Assembly (NCBI GenBank): GCA_963842515.1
Contig: CAWJGO010000005.1
Location: 372,001-436,000 of the forward strand
DNA from: CADEED01 sp963842515
Lineage (GTDB): Bacteria; Pseudomonadota; Gammaproteobacteria; Steroidobacterales; Steroidobacteraceae
Length of the DNA: 64,000 nt
Direction of reading: 5' to 3'
Shown: piece after piece, positions 52,433-61,575 of the stretch
Layout of the letters: the number at the start of each line of letters is the position of its first letter
Numbering within the stretch: the stretch's first letter is position 1
The notes under the pieces: model-generated
Seen by the model: only the letters and a program-made list of their open reading frames with translations
The model's database searches: none
What the model was told of the DNA's origin: nothing
Made by a program: the position numbers and the translations under genes

Positions 52433-53083
52433 ATGGCCCTCCTCAGCAAGAAGACCAGCATTCCCGCGATGAGCGACGCTTTGCCGGGCCGCGCCACGCC
52501 GATTCCGCTGTCGGGCAAACACTTCGTCAATGGCAGTGCCATCAAGCAGCCGGCCACGGGTGGGCTCGAGGAAGCCGTGTTTGGCTTGGGCTGCTTTTGG
52601 GGAGCGGAGCGCAAGTTCTGGCAGATTCCGGGCGTATTCACCACCGCCGTGGGTTATGCCGGCGGGTATACGCCCAATGCCACCTATGAAGAGGTGTGCT
52701 CGGGCCGCACCGGCCATACCGAGGTCGTGCGTGTGATTTACGATCCTAACAAGGTGGCCTATGAGACCTTGCTGAAGGCGTTCTGGGAGTCGCACGATCC
52801 TACCCAGGGCATGCGCCAGGGCGGCGATGTCGGCACGCAATACCGCTCGGCGATCTACACCACCACCGACGCGCAGCAGAAAGCGGCCGAGGCGAGCAAA
52901 CGCGCCTACCAGGACGCGCTCACGAATGCGCACCGCGCGGCCATCACCACCGAGATCAGGGAAGCGCCGGAGTTCTACTACGCCGAGGAATATCACCAGC
53001 AGTACCTGGCGAAGAACCCGGGCGGGTATTGCGGGCTGGGAGGATGCGGCGTCAGCTATTCATCACCGGTAGAGGCCAGCTGA
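52433..53083 (+). CDS. msrA: Peptide methionine-S-sulfoxide reductase MsrA
   Basis: 216 residues. The catalytic Cys is in GLGCFWGAER, with GYAGGYTPNATYEEVCSGRTGHTE and the resolving Cys region GGYCGLGGCGVSY. A 45-residue N-terminal extension (with IPAMSDALPGRATPIPLSG) precedes the core; it is not an obvious signal peptide. MsrA repairs oxidised methionine in proteins. The start follows GGAGACCC. Confidence 0.95.
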   Translation: MALLSKKTSIPAMSDALPGRATPIPLSGKHFVNGSAIKQPATGGLEEAVFGLGCFWGAERKFWQIPGVFTTAVGYAGGYTPNATYEEVCSGRTGHTEVVRVIYDPNKVAYETLLKAFWESHDPTQGMRQGGDVGTQYRSAIYTTTDAQQKAAEASKRAYQDALTNAHRAAITTEIREAPEFYYAEEYHQQYLAKNPGGYCGLGGCGVSYSSPVEAS

Positions 53084-53114
53084 CAAAATTCGCGCGCGGC
53101 CCCGGCTGCGGCGG

Positions 53115-53876
53115 TCAGCTGAGTGGGCGGCGCGTCCTGCGACCGACAACGATGGCGATGGCGAACCAGGCGATTGCCCAGCCGGTCATTCCGCCAATAG
53201 CGAAATGAAACAGCCGGCGCCCGAACCAGGTGTCGGAGTTGATCAGGTAGCTCGCGATCGCGAGTCCGATTGAGGCCGCGCAGAGAATGACCGCGGCGCG
53301 AATGCGCGTTGCGTTGGAAACTGCCGGCAAGGCCGGGTGTGAGTGAGCACCGGGCGGGAGCCGCCATGCCCAGATTGCCAACAGCAGCAGCCCGACCGCC
53401 GTGCTCAAGTGCTGGAGCACCATGAACCAGCGAATGGGCCAGCGGCCGTGGTGAAATGCCACACCATGCAAGGCGGGCAGCGCGTGGACGGTGGCGGTGC
53501 CACGATGAGTGAAATCGTCCCAGATGAGATGCGTTGCTGCGCCGAGAATGACTGCCACCGATGCCAGTGCCAGCGACGCGAACGTTATCGTCTGGTTGGA
53601 CGGAGCGAACCGCGAACGCCAGCTCTCCGGCAGAAGCGCGCACGTCGGTCGCTCGAGGACGCGCACGAACACGAGCCACGAGGCGATGCCGATGGGCCAG
53701 CAAAACCAGAACAGGCCCGCGAAGCTGTGCGTATCAACCCGGTCGGTGTCGCCCGGAAGGAAATACGCCAGATCCGGCGACATGCTGCCGATCATCAGCG
53801 CCGCAAGCGGCAGCGCACCCTGGGTCAATTTGCGCAGCGGAATAACGGCCGCTGCGTGCGAGATGGTAAACGGCAC
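53115..53876 (-). CDS. DUF4184-family membrane protein
   Basis: 253 residues from a GTG at 53876. It begins PFTISHAAAVIPLRK, the DUF4184 start, with GSMSPDLAYFLPG and several hydrophobic helices (about six) and a WDDFTHRG segment. Function is unknown; the fold resembles YdjM-like metal-dependent membrane hydrolases. A longer frame to 54131 is the intergenic region and the ThuA gene's opposite strand, so the GTG is preferred on the family start. Confidence 0.75.
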   Translation of the reverse strand: MPFTISHAAAVIPLRKLTQGALPLAALMIGSMSPDLAYFLPGDTDRVDTHSFAGLFWFCWPIGIASWLVFVRVLERPTCALLPESWRSRFAPSNQTITFASLALASVAVILGAATHLIWDDFTHRGTATVHALPALHGVAFHHGRWPIRWFMVLQHLSTAVGLLLLAIWAWRLPPGAHSHPALPAVSNATRIRAAVILCAASIGLAIASYLINSDTWFGRRLFHFAIGGMTGWAIAWFAIAIVVGRRTRRPLS

Positions 53877-53987
53877 GCGCGCGATCCTAGCAGCAGCCCT
53901 ACCGCGAAAAGATGATGAATTGTGGCGGCGACGGCTTCCTACCAAATGGGTATTGTGGGTACGGTGGCCGTCAGGTGAACTGGAGAG

Positions 53988-54911
53988 ATGCGGTTGAACA
54001 GAGTTTTTCGCCTCGCGGCGGCGCTTGCCATCACGTTCGTGCCGGGTCTTTTCTCTCAGTCGGCGTTCGCGGACACGAAGAAGATTCTCTTTCTCGCCGG
54101 CCCGCGGGACCATGGCGCGCCGGGACGGCACGAATACGAACGCGACCTGAAAACGCTGGCGCAGTCATTTGAAGGCGCGACCAATCTCAGCGGGGTCACG
54201 ACGCAACTCATCGTCGGGAAACTTCCGCGCGACCTGTCGGCGCTCGACGGCGTGGTGGCCATCGTCATCAACAGCAGCTCGGACCGTGCGGAGAATGAAA
54301 CTCACCCGTTGTTTCCACCCAATCCCACGACCAACGGCCGCGGGTATGACGATGAGACCACGGCTTTCCTGAAAGGACTCGATCATCGCATCGGGCAGAA
54401 CAAGATCGGGCTGGTGATCCTGCACTATGCGTCATGGGCGGAGAACTGGCAGGCGCGCAGTTACTACTTGAAGTGGACCGGCGGGCTTTGGGTGCAGGGC
54501 GGCTCCAAGAATCCCGTGGACGACTGGTCGATGACGCTCGAGAACAAACGCCATCCGATCCTTCGTGGCGTGAAGCCGTGGACCTATCGCGATGAGGTCT
54601 TCTGCCGTTTCCTGTTGCCGAACGATGAGCGGCGGACGAACCTCATTCTGGCGACGCCGAAGGAAGACAAGCTGGCCATCGGACCGCAGATCGCTTCGTG
54701 GGCGTACCAGCGTGACGATGGCGGCCGCGCGTTCGTTTTCGGCGGCCTCGACTTCCGTGACAATCTGGTGCGCACGGAATACCGCCGCTTTCTGCTCAAC
54801 GGCATCGCCTGGGCCGCGCACATCGATATCCCCAAGCGCGGCATCGACTCGCCCGCGCCGGATGTGAGCGATGTATCGCCGCCGCGTGCCCGCCCCGTCA
54901 AGAGCAACTAA
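53988..54911 (+). CDS. Secreted ThuA-like protein
   Basis: 307 residues with a signal peptide (FRLAAALAITFVPGLFSQSAFA). The mature part has the ThuA pattern: KILFLAGPRDHGAPGRHEYERDLKTLA, GVVAIVINSSSDRAENETHPLF, and VILHYASWAENWQARSYYLKW. ThuA proteins of the glutamine-amidotransferase-like fold take part in sugar catabolism (trehalose utilisation). The gene ends 2 nt before a quinohaemoprotein dehydrogenase start, implying a shared operon, perhaps for oxidation of an extracellular carbohydrate. Confidence 0.8.
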   Translation: MRLNRVFRLAAALAITFVPGLFSQSAFADTKKILFLAGPRDHGAPGRHEYERDLKTLAQSFEGATNLSGVTTQLIVGKLPRDLSALDGVVAIVINSSSDRAENETHPLFPPNPTTNGRGYDDETTAFLKGLDHRIGQNKIGLVILHYASWAENWQARSYYLKWTGGLWVQGGSKNPVDDWSMTLENKRHPILRGVKPWTYRDEVFCRFLLPNDERRTNLILATPKEDKLAIGPQIASWAYQRDDGGRAFVFGGLDFRDNLVRTEYRRFLLNGIAWAAHIDIPKRGIDSPAPDVSDVSPPRARPVKSN

Positions 54912-54913
54912 CA

Positions 54914-57163
54914 ATGTTGGCACTTTCCTGGCGCGCCATTTGTTGCGCACTGCTGGTGGTACCGGTAGCGCACGCGACCGACTGGCCTGATTACGGCGGG
55001 TCGCCGGATCAGTCCAAGTACGCGGTGACGCCCGACATCACCCGCAAGACCGTGTCGCAGCTCGAGCTGGCGTGGATATATCCCACCGGCGATGAGCGCG
55101 CCTATCAATTCAATCCGATCATCGTCGACAACGTCATGTACGTGCTGGCGAAGAACAGCTCGCTGGTCGCCGTCGATGTGGTGACTCGCCAGGAAATCTG
55201 GATCCACGCCAACCTGCGCGGCATCACCAGCCGCGGCATCAACTACTGGGAGAGCCCTGACCGCAAAGACCGGCGGTTGTTGTTCGCCGTCGAAGATAGT
55301 CTGCAGGCGATCGACGCACGCACGGGCAAATCGATCCTCTCGTTCGGCAAGAGCGGACTGGTCAATCTGAAAGAGGGTCTGGGACGCGATCCGCAGACGA
55401 TCCGGCGTGCGAGCTCGTCGACGCCGGGGCGCATCTTCGAGAACCTGATCCTGCTCGGCAGCTCCCCGGGCGAGGGCTATTTTTCAGCTCCTGGACACAT
55501 TCGCGCCTACGATGTCGTCAGTGGCGAGCTGGTGTGGACGTTTCATACCATCCCGCAGCCCGGCGAATTCGGCTATGACACCTGGCCCAAGGATGCCTGG
55601 AAATACATGGGCGGCGCGAATGTGTGGGGCGAGATCACGCTCGATGCGAAACGCGGCATTGCGTATTTCCCCGTCTCGTCGCCCACCTACGACTACTACG
55701 GCGCGGACCGGCATGGCGCCAACCTGTTCAGTGATTGCTTGCTGGCGCTGGATGCGCGCACCGGGAAACGCCTGTGGCATTTCCAGATGGTTCACCACGA
55801 TCTGTGGGATTACGATCCCACGGCCGCGCCGCAACTCATCACCGTGCGCAAGGATGGCAAGAAGATAGACGCGGTGGCGCAGGCCACCAAGCAGGGCTTC
55901 GTGTTCGTGTTCGAGCGCGTCACCGGCGTTCCCGTGTGGCCGATCGAAGAACGCAAGGTTCCGCCCAGCGATGTGCCGGGAGAACAAGCGTGGCCGACGC
56001 AGCCATACTCCACGCTGCCGCCGAGCGCACGGCAAGTCGTGACCCCCGACGATCTCACGCCGTTTCTCATCAGCGATGCCGAGCGCGCGGTATGGCGCGA
56101 ACGCATCGGCAAGGCGCGGACAGGGCTCTTCAATCCGCCGGCGCTGGTCGAGAGCGCGGTGGTTCCCGGCGCCGTCGGCGGTACCAACTGGGGCAATACC
56201 GCCGCGAATCCCGATGCCGGCATCCTCTATCTACTGAATCAGGACTTCCCTTCGTTCTACAAGCTGCAAAGCCAGATGGATCGCAACGTGGCGGGCGGGC
56301 GGGGGCGGTACGCGCCGCCGGATCCCGCGGCCATTCAACGGGGCGCGGCGGTTTACAAACAGTACTGCGCGATGTGCCACGGTGAGGACCGCGCCGGCAC
56401 GCCGGCCGGTCCGTCGCTGCTCACCATCGGAACGCAGATCGGCGGGCCGCAGTTCCGGCGCATCATCCGGTTCGGCAACGGGCGCATGCCGCCCATCGAC
56501 CACATCGAAGACGCGCAGATCGGCGACATACTGGCCTTTCTCGGCGGCGGCGCGACGCGCCGGGCCAACGACACACCCGCGGCGATGCCCGCAGGCCCGG
56601 TGGTCGCGTCCGGCGGTGCGCCGCGCGGACCGACGCCGCCGGTGCCCGATGGCATGGAGAACTATCCAGCGGGGGTGCTGGCCCCGGCACAGCGCTACTA
56701 CACGGACTACGGCTTGGGTTATCCCTATCTCATGGGCCCGCCCTGGTCACAGATCATGGCCTACGATCTCAACCGCGGCGTGATCAAGTGGACGAAACCG
56801 CTGGGGCAGGATCTCGATGTCACGAATGCTGGAGGCAAGAACACCGGCTTGCCGCGCGGCTCGCAGCGGCAGGGAATGATCATCACGTCCACCGGCATCG
56901 TGTTCTCCACCGCGCGCGACGGCGTGCTGTACGCGTTCGACGCGGACAACGGCAACGTGCTCTGGTCAGCGAAGTTGCCCATGGCCACCGAAGGATTGCC
57001 GTCTATCTACGAGGTGAAAGGGCGGCACTACATCGTGGTCAATGCGACCACGCCGCACACCTGGGGTTTGAATACGCAGCTGAGCGGCATCGGCTCGCGC
57101 GAGCCGTTGGGTAAGGGTGGATACGTGGTGTTCACGTTGCCGGAGAAAGCTTCGCGCCGCTGA
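54914..57163 (+). CDS. Quinohaemoprotein (PQQ) dehydrogenase with embedded cytochrome c
   Basis: 749 residues. A signal peptide (ICCALLVVPVAHA) leads into a PQQ-binding propeller (residues about 30-455) with DWPDYGGSPDQSKY, TNWGNTAANPDAGILYLLNQD and several W-motifs. A cytochrome c domain is inserted, with the haem site Cys485-Ala-Met-Cys488-His489 (CAMCHGE). The propeller resumes (about 600-749: GYPYLMGPPW, VFSTARDGVLYAFDADNG). It oxidises an alcohol or sugar in the periplasm and passes electrons to the respiratory chain through the haem. It is coupled to a ThuA-like gene. Confidence 0.88.
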   Translation: MLALSWRAICCALLVVPVAHATDWPDYGGSPDQSKYAVTPDITRKTVSQLELAWIYPTGDERAYQFNPIIVDNVMYVLAKNSSLVAVDVVTRQEIWIHANLRGITSRGINYWESPDRKDRRLLFAVEDSLQAIDARTGKSILSFGKSGLVNLKEGLGRDPQTIRRASSSTPGRIFENLILLGSSPGEGYFSAPGHIRAYDVVSGELVWTFHTIPQPGEFGYDTWPKDAWKYMGGANVWGEITLDAKRGIAYFPVSSPTYDYYGADRHGANLFSDCLLALDARTGKRLWHFQMVHHDLWDYDPTAAPQLITVRKDGKKIDAVAQATKQGFVFVFERVTGVPVWPIEERKVPPSDVPGEQAWPTQPYSTLPPSARQVVTPDDLTPFLISDAERAVWRERIGKARTGLFNPPALVESAVVPGAVGGTNWGNTAANPDAGILYLLNQDFPSFYKLQSQMDRNVAGGRGRYAPPDPAAIQRGAAVYKQYCAMCHGEDRAGTPAGPSLLTIGTQIGGPQFRRIIRFGNGRMPPIDHIEDAQIGDILAFLGGGATRRANDTPAAMPAGPVVASGGAPRGPTPPVPDGMENYPAGVLAPAQRYYTDYGLGYPYLMGPPWSQIMAYDLNRGVIKWTKPLGQDLDVTNAGGKNTGLPRGSQRQGMIITSTGIVFSTARDGVLYAFDADNGNVLWSAKLPMATEGLPSIYEVKGRHYIVVNATTPHTWGLNTQLSGIGSREPLGKGGYVVFTLPEKASRR

Positions 57164-57167
57164 AGAG

Positions 57168-57575
57168 TCACGCAACCTGCTGCGCTGCCTCGAGCGTCTT
57201 CTTCACCACCGCGATACCGGCGTTCATCATCTGCTCGACCTTGCCGCCGAGCTCATCCGGCAGCACGTCCGCAGTCCACACGAAACGCGAGCCGCCCTTG
57301 GAGTCCGGTTCCACCGAAGCCGCGGCGTTGTAGTGCCGGAATTGCTGACCGACGATCGCCCAGGCGACGCGGTGTTGCGCGGCATCGATGGAGACGATTT
57401 CCTCGCGAGCCACCACGCCATTGCCGAAAGTGACGGTGCGCGTGTTGCCATCCAACTGAGTGTCGACGACGAAGCCGGGGACCAGGCGTGTGTGCAACGC
57501 GCCCACGTCGCGCAATGCGTCCCACACACGGTCCAGGGGTGCTGCGATGCGAATTTCCTTGCGAAAGCTGGCCAT
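57168..57575 (-). CDS. SRPBCC/START-like protein
   Basis: 135 residues from ATG 57575, after a GGAGAGA site. The SRPBCC fold: SFRKEIRIAAPLDRVWDALRDVGALHTRLVPGF, and ELGGKVEQMMNAGIAVVKKTLE in the C-terminal helix. Members bind hydrophobic ligands or act as cyclases; no substrate is evident. It is convergent with the PQQ dehydrogenase, 4 nt apart. Confidence 0.82.
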   Translation of the reverse strand: MASFRKEIRIAAPLDRVWDALRDVGALHTRLVPGFVVDTQLDGNTRTVTFGNGVVAREEIVSIDAAQHRVAWAIVGQQFRHYNAAASVEPDSKGGSRFVWTADVLPDELGGKVEQMMNAGIAVVKKTLEAAQQVA

Positions 57576-57605
57576 GGTGTCTCTCCGATATGCGCGCATG
57601 TTCAC

Positions 57606-57777
57606 GTGAAGGGGAATGCCTGGAAGTCAGCCGTCAACCCGCTTTGTTGACCGAATTGGCCGCGTGCGTAGTGAGTGCGTAATATCACCGTGTTTCCAGG
57701 GGCGTATTGCTTCATTGCTCATGGCGTGAAGAGTAGCGGCTCCTATCCTCGGGCCGGCTACTAACAGGGAGGGCGAC
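57606..57777. other. Intergenic gap
   Basis: 172 nt between the SRPBCC gene and the first epimerase. An ACTAACAGGGAGGGCGACATG ribosome-binding stretch precedes the epimerase start. No clear promoter or operator recognised. Confidence 0.3.
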
Positions 57778-58875
57778 ATGGCCATCAAACGACGCGACGC
57801 ATTAAAGGCACTCGGCGGCTCAACGCTCGCCTTGCTCGCCAATCCCGTCTTTGCGATGGCAAAGTCGCAGAGGGTCCTGATCCTCGGCGGCACCGGCTTC
57901 ATCGGCCCGCATTTCGTCAGCGTGCTCACGGCGGGTGGCCACAAGCTCACGCTGTTCAACCGCGGAAAACAGGACGCCGAGGCCGATCCGGGCATCGACC
58001 AATTGATAGGCGATCGCAACGGGCAGCTGGATGCGCTCAAGGGCAGAGACTGGGATGCAGTCATCGATAATTCCGCGTACACCCCGAAGCAGGTGAAGCT
58101 GACCGCGGATTTGCTGAAGGGCCACGTCGGGCAATACATTTTCATTTCGAGTGTGGCGGCGTATGCGGACTTCGCCAAGCCCGGCATCGACGAGAGCTAC
58201 CAGCTCGCGACTCTGCCCGACCCGGCCGTCGAAGAAGTCAACGGCAAGACGTATGGCGGGTTGAAGGCGTTGTGCGAGCAGGTGGTCGAAGGGGCTTACG
58301 GTAAACATGCCACCAACATCCGGCCTACCTACATAGCAGGTCCCGGTGATTATACCGACCGGTTTACTTACTGGCCCGTGCGCGTGGCGAAGGGCGGCGA
58401 TATGGTTGCGCCTGGCTCCCCCGGCGATCCCTATCAATTCATCGATGTGCGTGATCTCGCCGACTTCATGAGACTCGTCGTCGAGAAGCGCCTCACCGGT
58501 GCCTTCAACGTTTGCAATCCACCGCGTTCTGTAACCATCGGCTCGCTGCTCGAAGAGAGCAAGCGCGTCACCGGTGCGGATACCAGGTTCGTCTGGGCCA
58601 ATCTGCCGTTCATCGAAGCGCAGGGGCTCATCCAGAAGGATTTGTTTGCTCCGTCGGCGTTTCCGCTGTGGCATTCGCCGACCGGAGAGGGTGCGGGCAT
58701 GCCGCAGATCAGCTCGGCTCGCGCGGTGAAGCAGGGCCTGACGTTCCGTCCACTCGCGACCACCATTCGCGACACGCTCGCGTGGCAGAACCAGCGGCCG
58801 GCTGACCAGCAGACTTTGAGAAATGGCTTGAAGCCGGACAAGGAAGCGGAATTGCTGGCTAAATTGCGCGCCTGA
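57778..58875 (+). CDS. Tat-type exported NAD-dependent epimerase/dehydratase, copy 1
   Basis: 365 residues. The N-terminus carries a twin-arginine-like leader (KRRDALKALGGSTLALLANPVFA), then a Rossmann fold with VLILGGTGFIGPHFV. The short-chain dehydrogenase active-site pair is YGGLKALCE (YxxxK), preceded by the conserved IFISSVAAYADF serine region. It probably isomerises or dehydrates a nucleotide sugar, but export through Tat with a bound NAD is unusual. An almost identical-length paralogue follows. Catalytic role is supported; the location is inferred from the leader. Confidence 0.85.
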   Translation: MAIKRRDALKALGGSTLALLANPVFAMAKSQRVLILGGTGFIGPHFVSVLTAGGHKLTLFNRGKQDAEADPGIDQLIGDRNGQLDALKGRDWDAVIDNSAYTPKQVKLTADLLKGHVGQYIFISSVAAYADFAKPGIDESYQLATLPDPAVEEVNGKTYGGLKALCEQVVEGAYGKHATNIRPTYIAGPGDYTDRFTYWPVRVAKGGDMVAPGSPGDPYQFIDVRDLADFMRLVVEKRLTGAFNVCNPPRSVTIGSLLEESKRVTGADTRFVWANLPFIEAQGLIQKDLFAPSAFPLWHSPTGEGAGMPQISSARAVKQGLTFRPLATTIRDTLAWQNQRPADQQTLRNGLKPDKEAELLAKLRA

Positions 58876-58976
58876 ACCCGCGCGCCCGGCAAAGCGTGCG
58901 GCGGTTGCGGCAAGACGTAGTGGAGCTCGCCACCGGCTCCGCTATCCTCCCTCCAGCAACAAACAGGGTGGCTGCC

Positions 58977-60074
58977 ATGCAGATCAATCGGCGTGATTCT
59001 CTCAAGGTTCTTGGCGGCGCAACGCTCGCCACGTTCGCCAGTCCGGTCTTCGCCAAAATGAAACCGCTGAAGGTGCTGATTCTCGGTGGTACCGGGTTCA
59101 TCGGCCCGCACTTCGTCGACGCGCTCACTGCCGGCGGCCACAAGATCACACTGTTCAACCGCGGCAAGCGCGATCCGGAAGCGCGTCCCGGCATCGAGCA
59201 GCTGTTAGGCGATCGCAACGGGCAGATCGACAGCCTCAAGGGCCGCGACTGGGACGTGGTCATCGACAACTCCGGCTACACGCCCACGCAGGTGCGGCTC
59301 AGCGGCGAGTTGCTCAAGGATCACGTCGAGCAATACATCTTCATCTCCAGCATCGCCGTGTATGCCGACTTCGCCAAGGCCGGCATCGACGAGGATTACA
59401 AGCTTGCCGTCCTCAAGGACCCGACCACCGAAGTGGTCAACGGCGAGACCTACGGCGCACTGAAAGTGTTGTGCGAGCAGGTGGTCGAGACCACGTATGG
59501 CAATCGCGGCACCATCATCCGGCCTACCTACATTGCCGGACCCGGCGACCACACCGACCGGTTTACCTACTGGCCCCTGCGCGTGTCGAAAGGCGGCGAG
59601 ATGCTCGCCCCCGGTACGCCCAGCGATCCATTCCAGTACATCGATGTGCGCGACCTGGCGAATTTCATGCGTGTCTGCGTCGAGAAAAATGTGACCGGCA
59701 AGTACAACCTCTGCGGCCCGCAGGGTGCGGTCACCATGGGTTCGCTGCTCGAGGCGAGCAAGCGGATTACCAAAGCCAACACGACATTCGTGTGGGCAAG
59801 CCCTGAGTTCCTGAAAGCGCAGAAGATCATCGGCGATGAAGCCACTGGCAACTTCATGCCAATCTGGCAGCCGCCGGCGGGCGAGGAGGCGGGACTGTTG
59901 TTAGTGAGCCCGGCGAGGGCGGTGAAGAAGGGGCTGAAGTTCAGGAGCCTGGAAACCACGATTCTCGACACGCTCGAGTGGCAGAAGAATCGGCCGGAAG
60001 ACAAGCAATTGTTGAAGGCGGGTTTGACGATGGAGAAGGAGGCGGAATTGTTGGTGAAATTGCGAAATGGGTGA
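58977..60074 (+). CDS. Tat-type exported NAD-dependent epimerase/dehydratase, copy 2
   Basis: 365 residues from ATG 58977. Same layout as copy 1: leader NRRDSLKVLGGATLATFASPVFA, Rossmann VLILGGTGFIGPHFV, and TYGALKVLCE (YxxxK). The two proteins are closely similar throughout by eye, pointing to a local tandem duplication with later divergence (different leader and C-terminal wording). They probably act on related sugars or as a heteromeric pair. A start 81 nt further upstream is open but lies in the intergenic stretch and lacks a Tat leader. Confidence 0.85.
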   Translation: MQINRRDSLKVLGGATLATFASPVFAKMKPLKVLILGGTGFIGPHFVDALTAGGHKITLFNRGKRDPEARPGIEQLLGDRNGQIDSLKGRDWDVVIDNSGYTPTQVRLSGELLKDHVEQYIFISSIAVYADFAKAGIDEDYKLAVLKDPTTEVVNGETYGALKVLCEQVVETTYGNRGTIIRPTYIAGPGDHTDRFTYWPLRVSKGGEMLAPGTPSDPFQYIDVRDLANFMRVCVEKNVTGKYNLCGPQGAVTMGSLLEASKRITKANTTFVWASPEFLKAQKIIGDEATGNFMPIWQPPAGEEAGLLLVSPARAVKKGLKFRSLETTILDTLEWQKNRPEDKQLLKAGLTMEKEAELLVKLRNG

Positions 60075-60190
60075 TGCCGGAATCGGCAGGACTAATCCGA
60101 CGTGCCTGGCGGCGATGGCACAGTATCGCTGGTCATGGAATTCCGCGATAAAGTCGTTCACCAAGCGACTCGCGGACCCACGGAGCAGCG

Positions 60191-60886
60191 ATGCGATCAC
60201 TCATTCACGCCGCCCTCTTCATGTCGGCGATCGCCATCACCGGCTGCAAACCGAAGAACGATCCCACCGAGGTGCCCAAGGCGCCGGCGACTGATGCCGC
60301 TCCGATTGGCGAGGTGACGTCGTCCGCGGTCGACACGCGCATCGAGGCCTGCAAACTCAAGATGACGGCGCCCGACGCGCGCGAATGGACTACCTACTGG
60401 GACCCGGAGGGCATCGCAGCTTCCGGGGACGGCCCGAGCAGCGTGCACTCGGTGTACTGGGCCAACGCCAAAGAGAAGCGATCGCTCGCGGACAGCAATA
60501 CGGCGATTCCGCTCGATATCAACTGCCGCACCGAAGGTCAGCCCGAAGTGGCGATCTCGCTCGCCGCATTCAGCTCAACGCCGAAAGACGTGCCACTCGC
60601 CCCGGGGACATACCAGGTCGTCGGCAAGGCAGGTGGCGCAGTGAAGCCGGGCCAGTTCCTGGCGGGCACGCTGCTCTTCAACAAGCGCGTCTTTGACGCC
60701 ACCGGCGGCACTCTCAAGATCGACGACTTCGACGCCTCGGGTGTCAGAGGCTCATTCACCATCGACGGCCGGGAAATTCTCGCCGGCAGTGCGCCGTTGC
60801 ACATCGAAGGTACCTTCGAGATTCCCTGCCGCGGCGGCATGCTCGAGAGTGAATGCAAGGCGAATAAGACCGTGGCGCGCGAATAA
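60191..60886 (+). CDS. Lipoprotein of unknown family, paralogue 1
   Basis: 231 residues. Lipobox SAIAITGC (lipidated Cys about 19), then a Pro/Ala-rich spacer and a domain with conserved cysteines (DINC, IPC, SEC) and the stretch GSFTIDG...IHIEGTF. A paralogue at 61576-62241 shares the core EGSFTIDG, PLEISC and IEGTFDIPC. It resembles no family I can name. The two flank a SnoaL-like gene. Both lipoproteins may act at the outer-membrane surface. A likely duplication. Confidence 0.7.
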   Translation: MRSLIHAALFMSAIAITGCKPKNDPTEVPKAPATDAAPIGEVTSSAVDTRIEACKLKMTAPDAREWTTYWDPEGIAASGDGPSSVHSVYWANAKEKRSLADSNTAIPLDINCRTEGQPEVAISLAAFSSTPKDVPLAPGTYQVVGKAGGAVKPGQFLAGTLLFNKRVFDATGGTLKIDDFDASGVRGSFTIDGREILAGSAPLHIEGTFEIPCRGGMLESECKANKTVARE

Positions 60887-60977
60887 CGCGTCGGACATAC
60901 CCGACACCACCGGGTGCGCACTGTGCGGAACTCTGCTTGCTGCAGCTTCTCGTACCAGAACGAGAACGGAGGTACCG

Positions 60978-61469
60978 ATGCAGACGGAAAATTACGACGA
61001 GACCACGATCAAGGATTTTCTCAACAACATGATCGATGGGTGGAACCGCGGCAGCGCGGCGGAGTTTGCCCAGCACTTCGCCAAGGATGCGGATTTCATC
61101 GCCTTCGAAGGCACCCACCTCAAGGGCCGGGATCAGATCCTCGGGTTTCATCAGCGGCTGTTCGACACTGAGCTCAAGGGAACGCGGCTCGAGGGCGGCG
61201 TGAAGTTCGTGCGCCTGCTGGGTCCGGCGCTGGCGGTGATGCACGCCTGGGCAACGACGACGCTGCCGGGGCAGACCAACACATCACCCAGCCGTGACTC
61301 GATGCAGTTGTTCATCGCCACCAAGCGCGATGGGGAGTGGCGTTTCGACGCCATGCTCAATGCGCGCCGGATCAGCATGGAACAACAAATGTTCCAGGAT
61401 GAGTTCTTCACTCTGTCAGCGGGCGATCAGCGTGAAGTCACGCAGCGCGTCTCCTCGATGCGCCACTGA
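60978..61469 (+). CDS. SnoaL/nuclear-transport-factor-2-like small protein
   Basis: 163 residues from ATG 60978. DNFLNNMIDGWNRGSAAEFAQHFAKDADFIAFEG-type wording and the C-terminal NARRISMEQQ resemble SgcJ/EcaC and SnoaL-like NTF2 folds, which carry out hydrolase or isomerase reactions or serve as stress proteins. No signal peptide, so cytosolic. It lies between two paralogous lipoprotein genes with no clear promoters of its own. Its activity is unknown. Confidence 0.7.
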   Translation: MQTENYDETTIKDFLNNMIDGWNRGSAAEFAQHFAKDADFIAFEGTHLKGRDQILGFHQRLFDTELKGTRLEGGVKFVRLLGPALAVMHAWATTTLPGQTNTSPSRDSMQLFIATKRDGEWRFDAMLNARRISMEQQMFQDEFFTLSAGDQREVTQRVSSMRH

Positions 61470-61524
61470 AGGGGCGACGATGCGGATGCTTATTGGCAAA
61501 TGAGGTGCGATTTCGCGGCGGGCA

Positions 61525-61552
61525 TTGTCATTTGGGAGTTCTTGGCTAAACA
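61525..61552 (+). promoter_or_regulatory. Candidate promoter of the second lipoprotein gene
   Basis: TTGTCA (five of six consensus) at 61525-61530 and a weak TAAACA at 61547-61552, with a 16-nt spacer. It lies 24 nt upstream of the start codon. The -10 is poor, so moderate trust only. Confidence 0.3.
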
Positions 61553-61575
61553 TCGCATGTCTGCACGGAGTAAAC

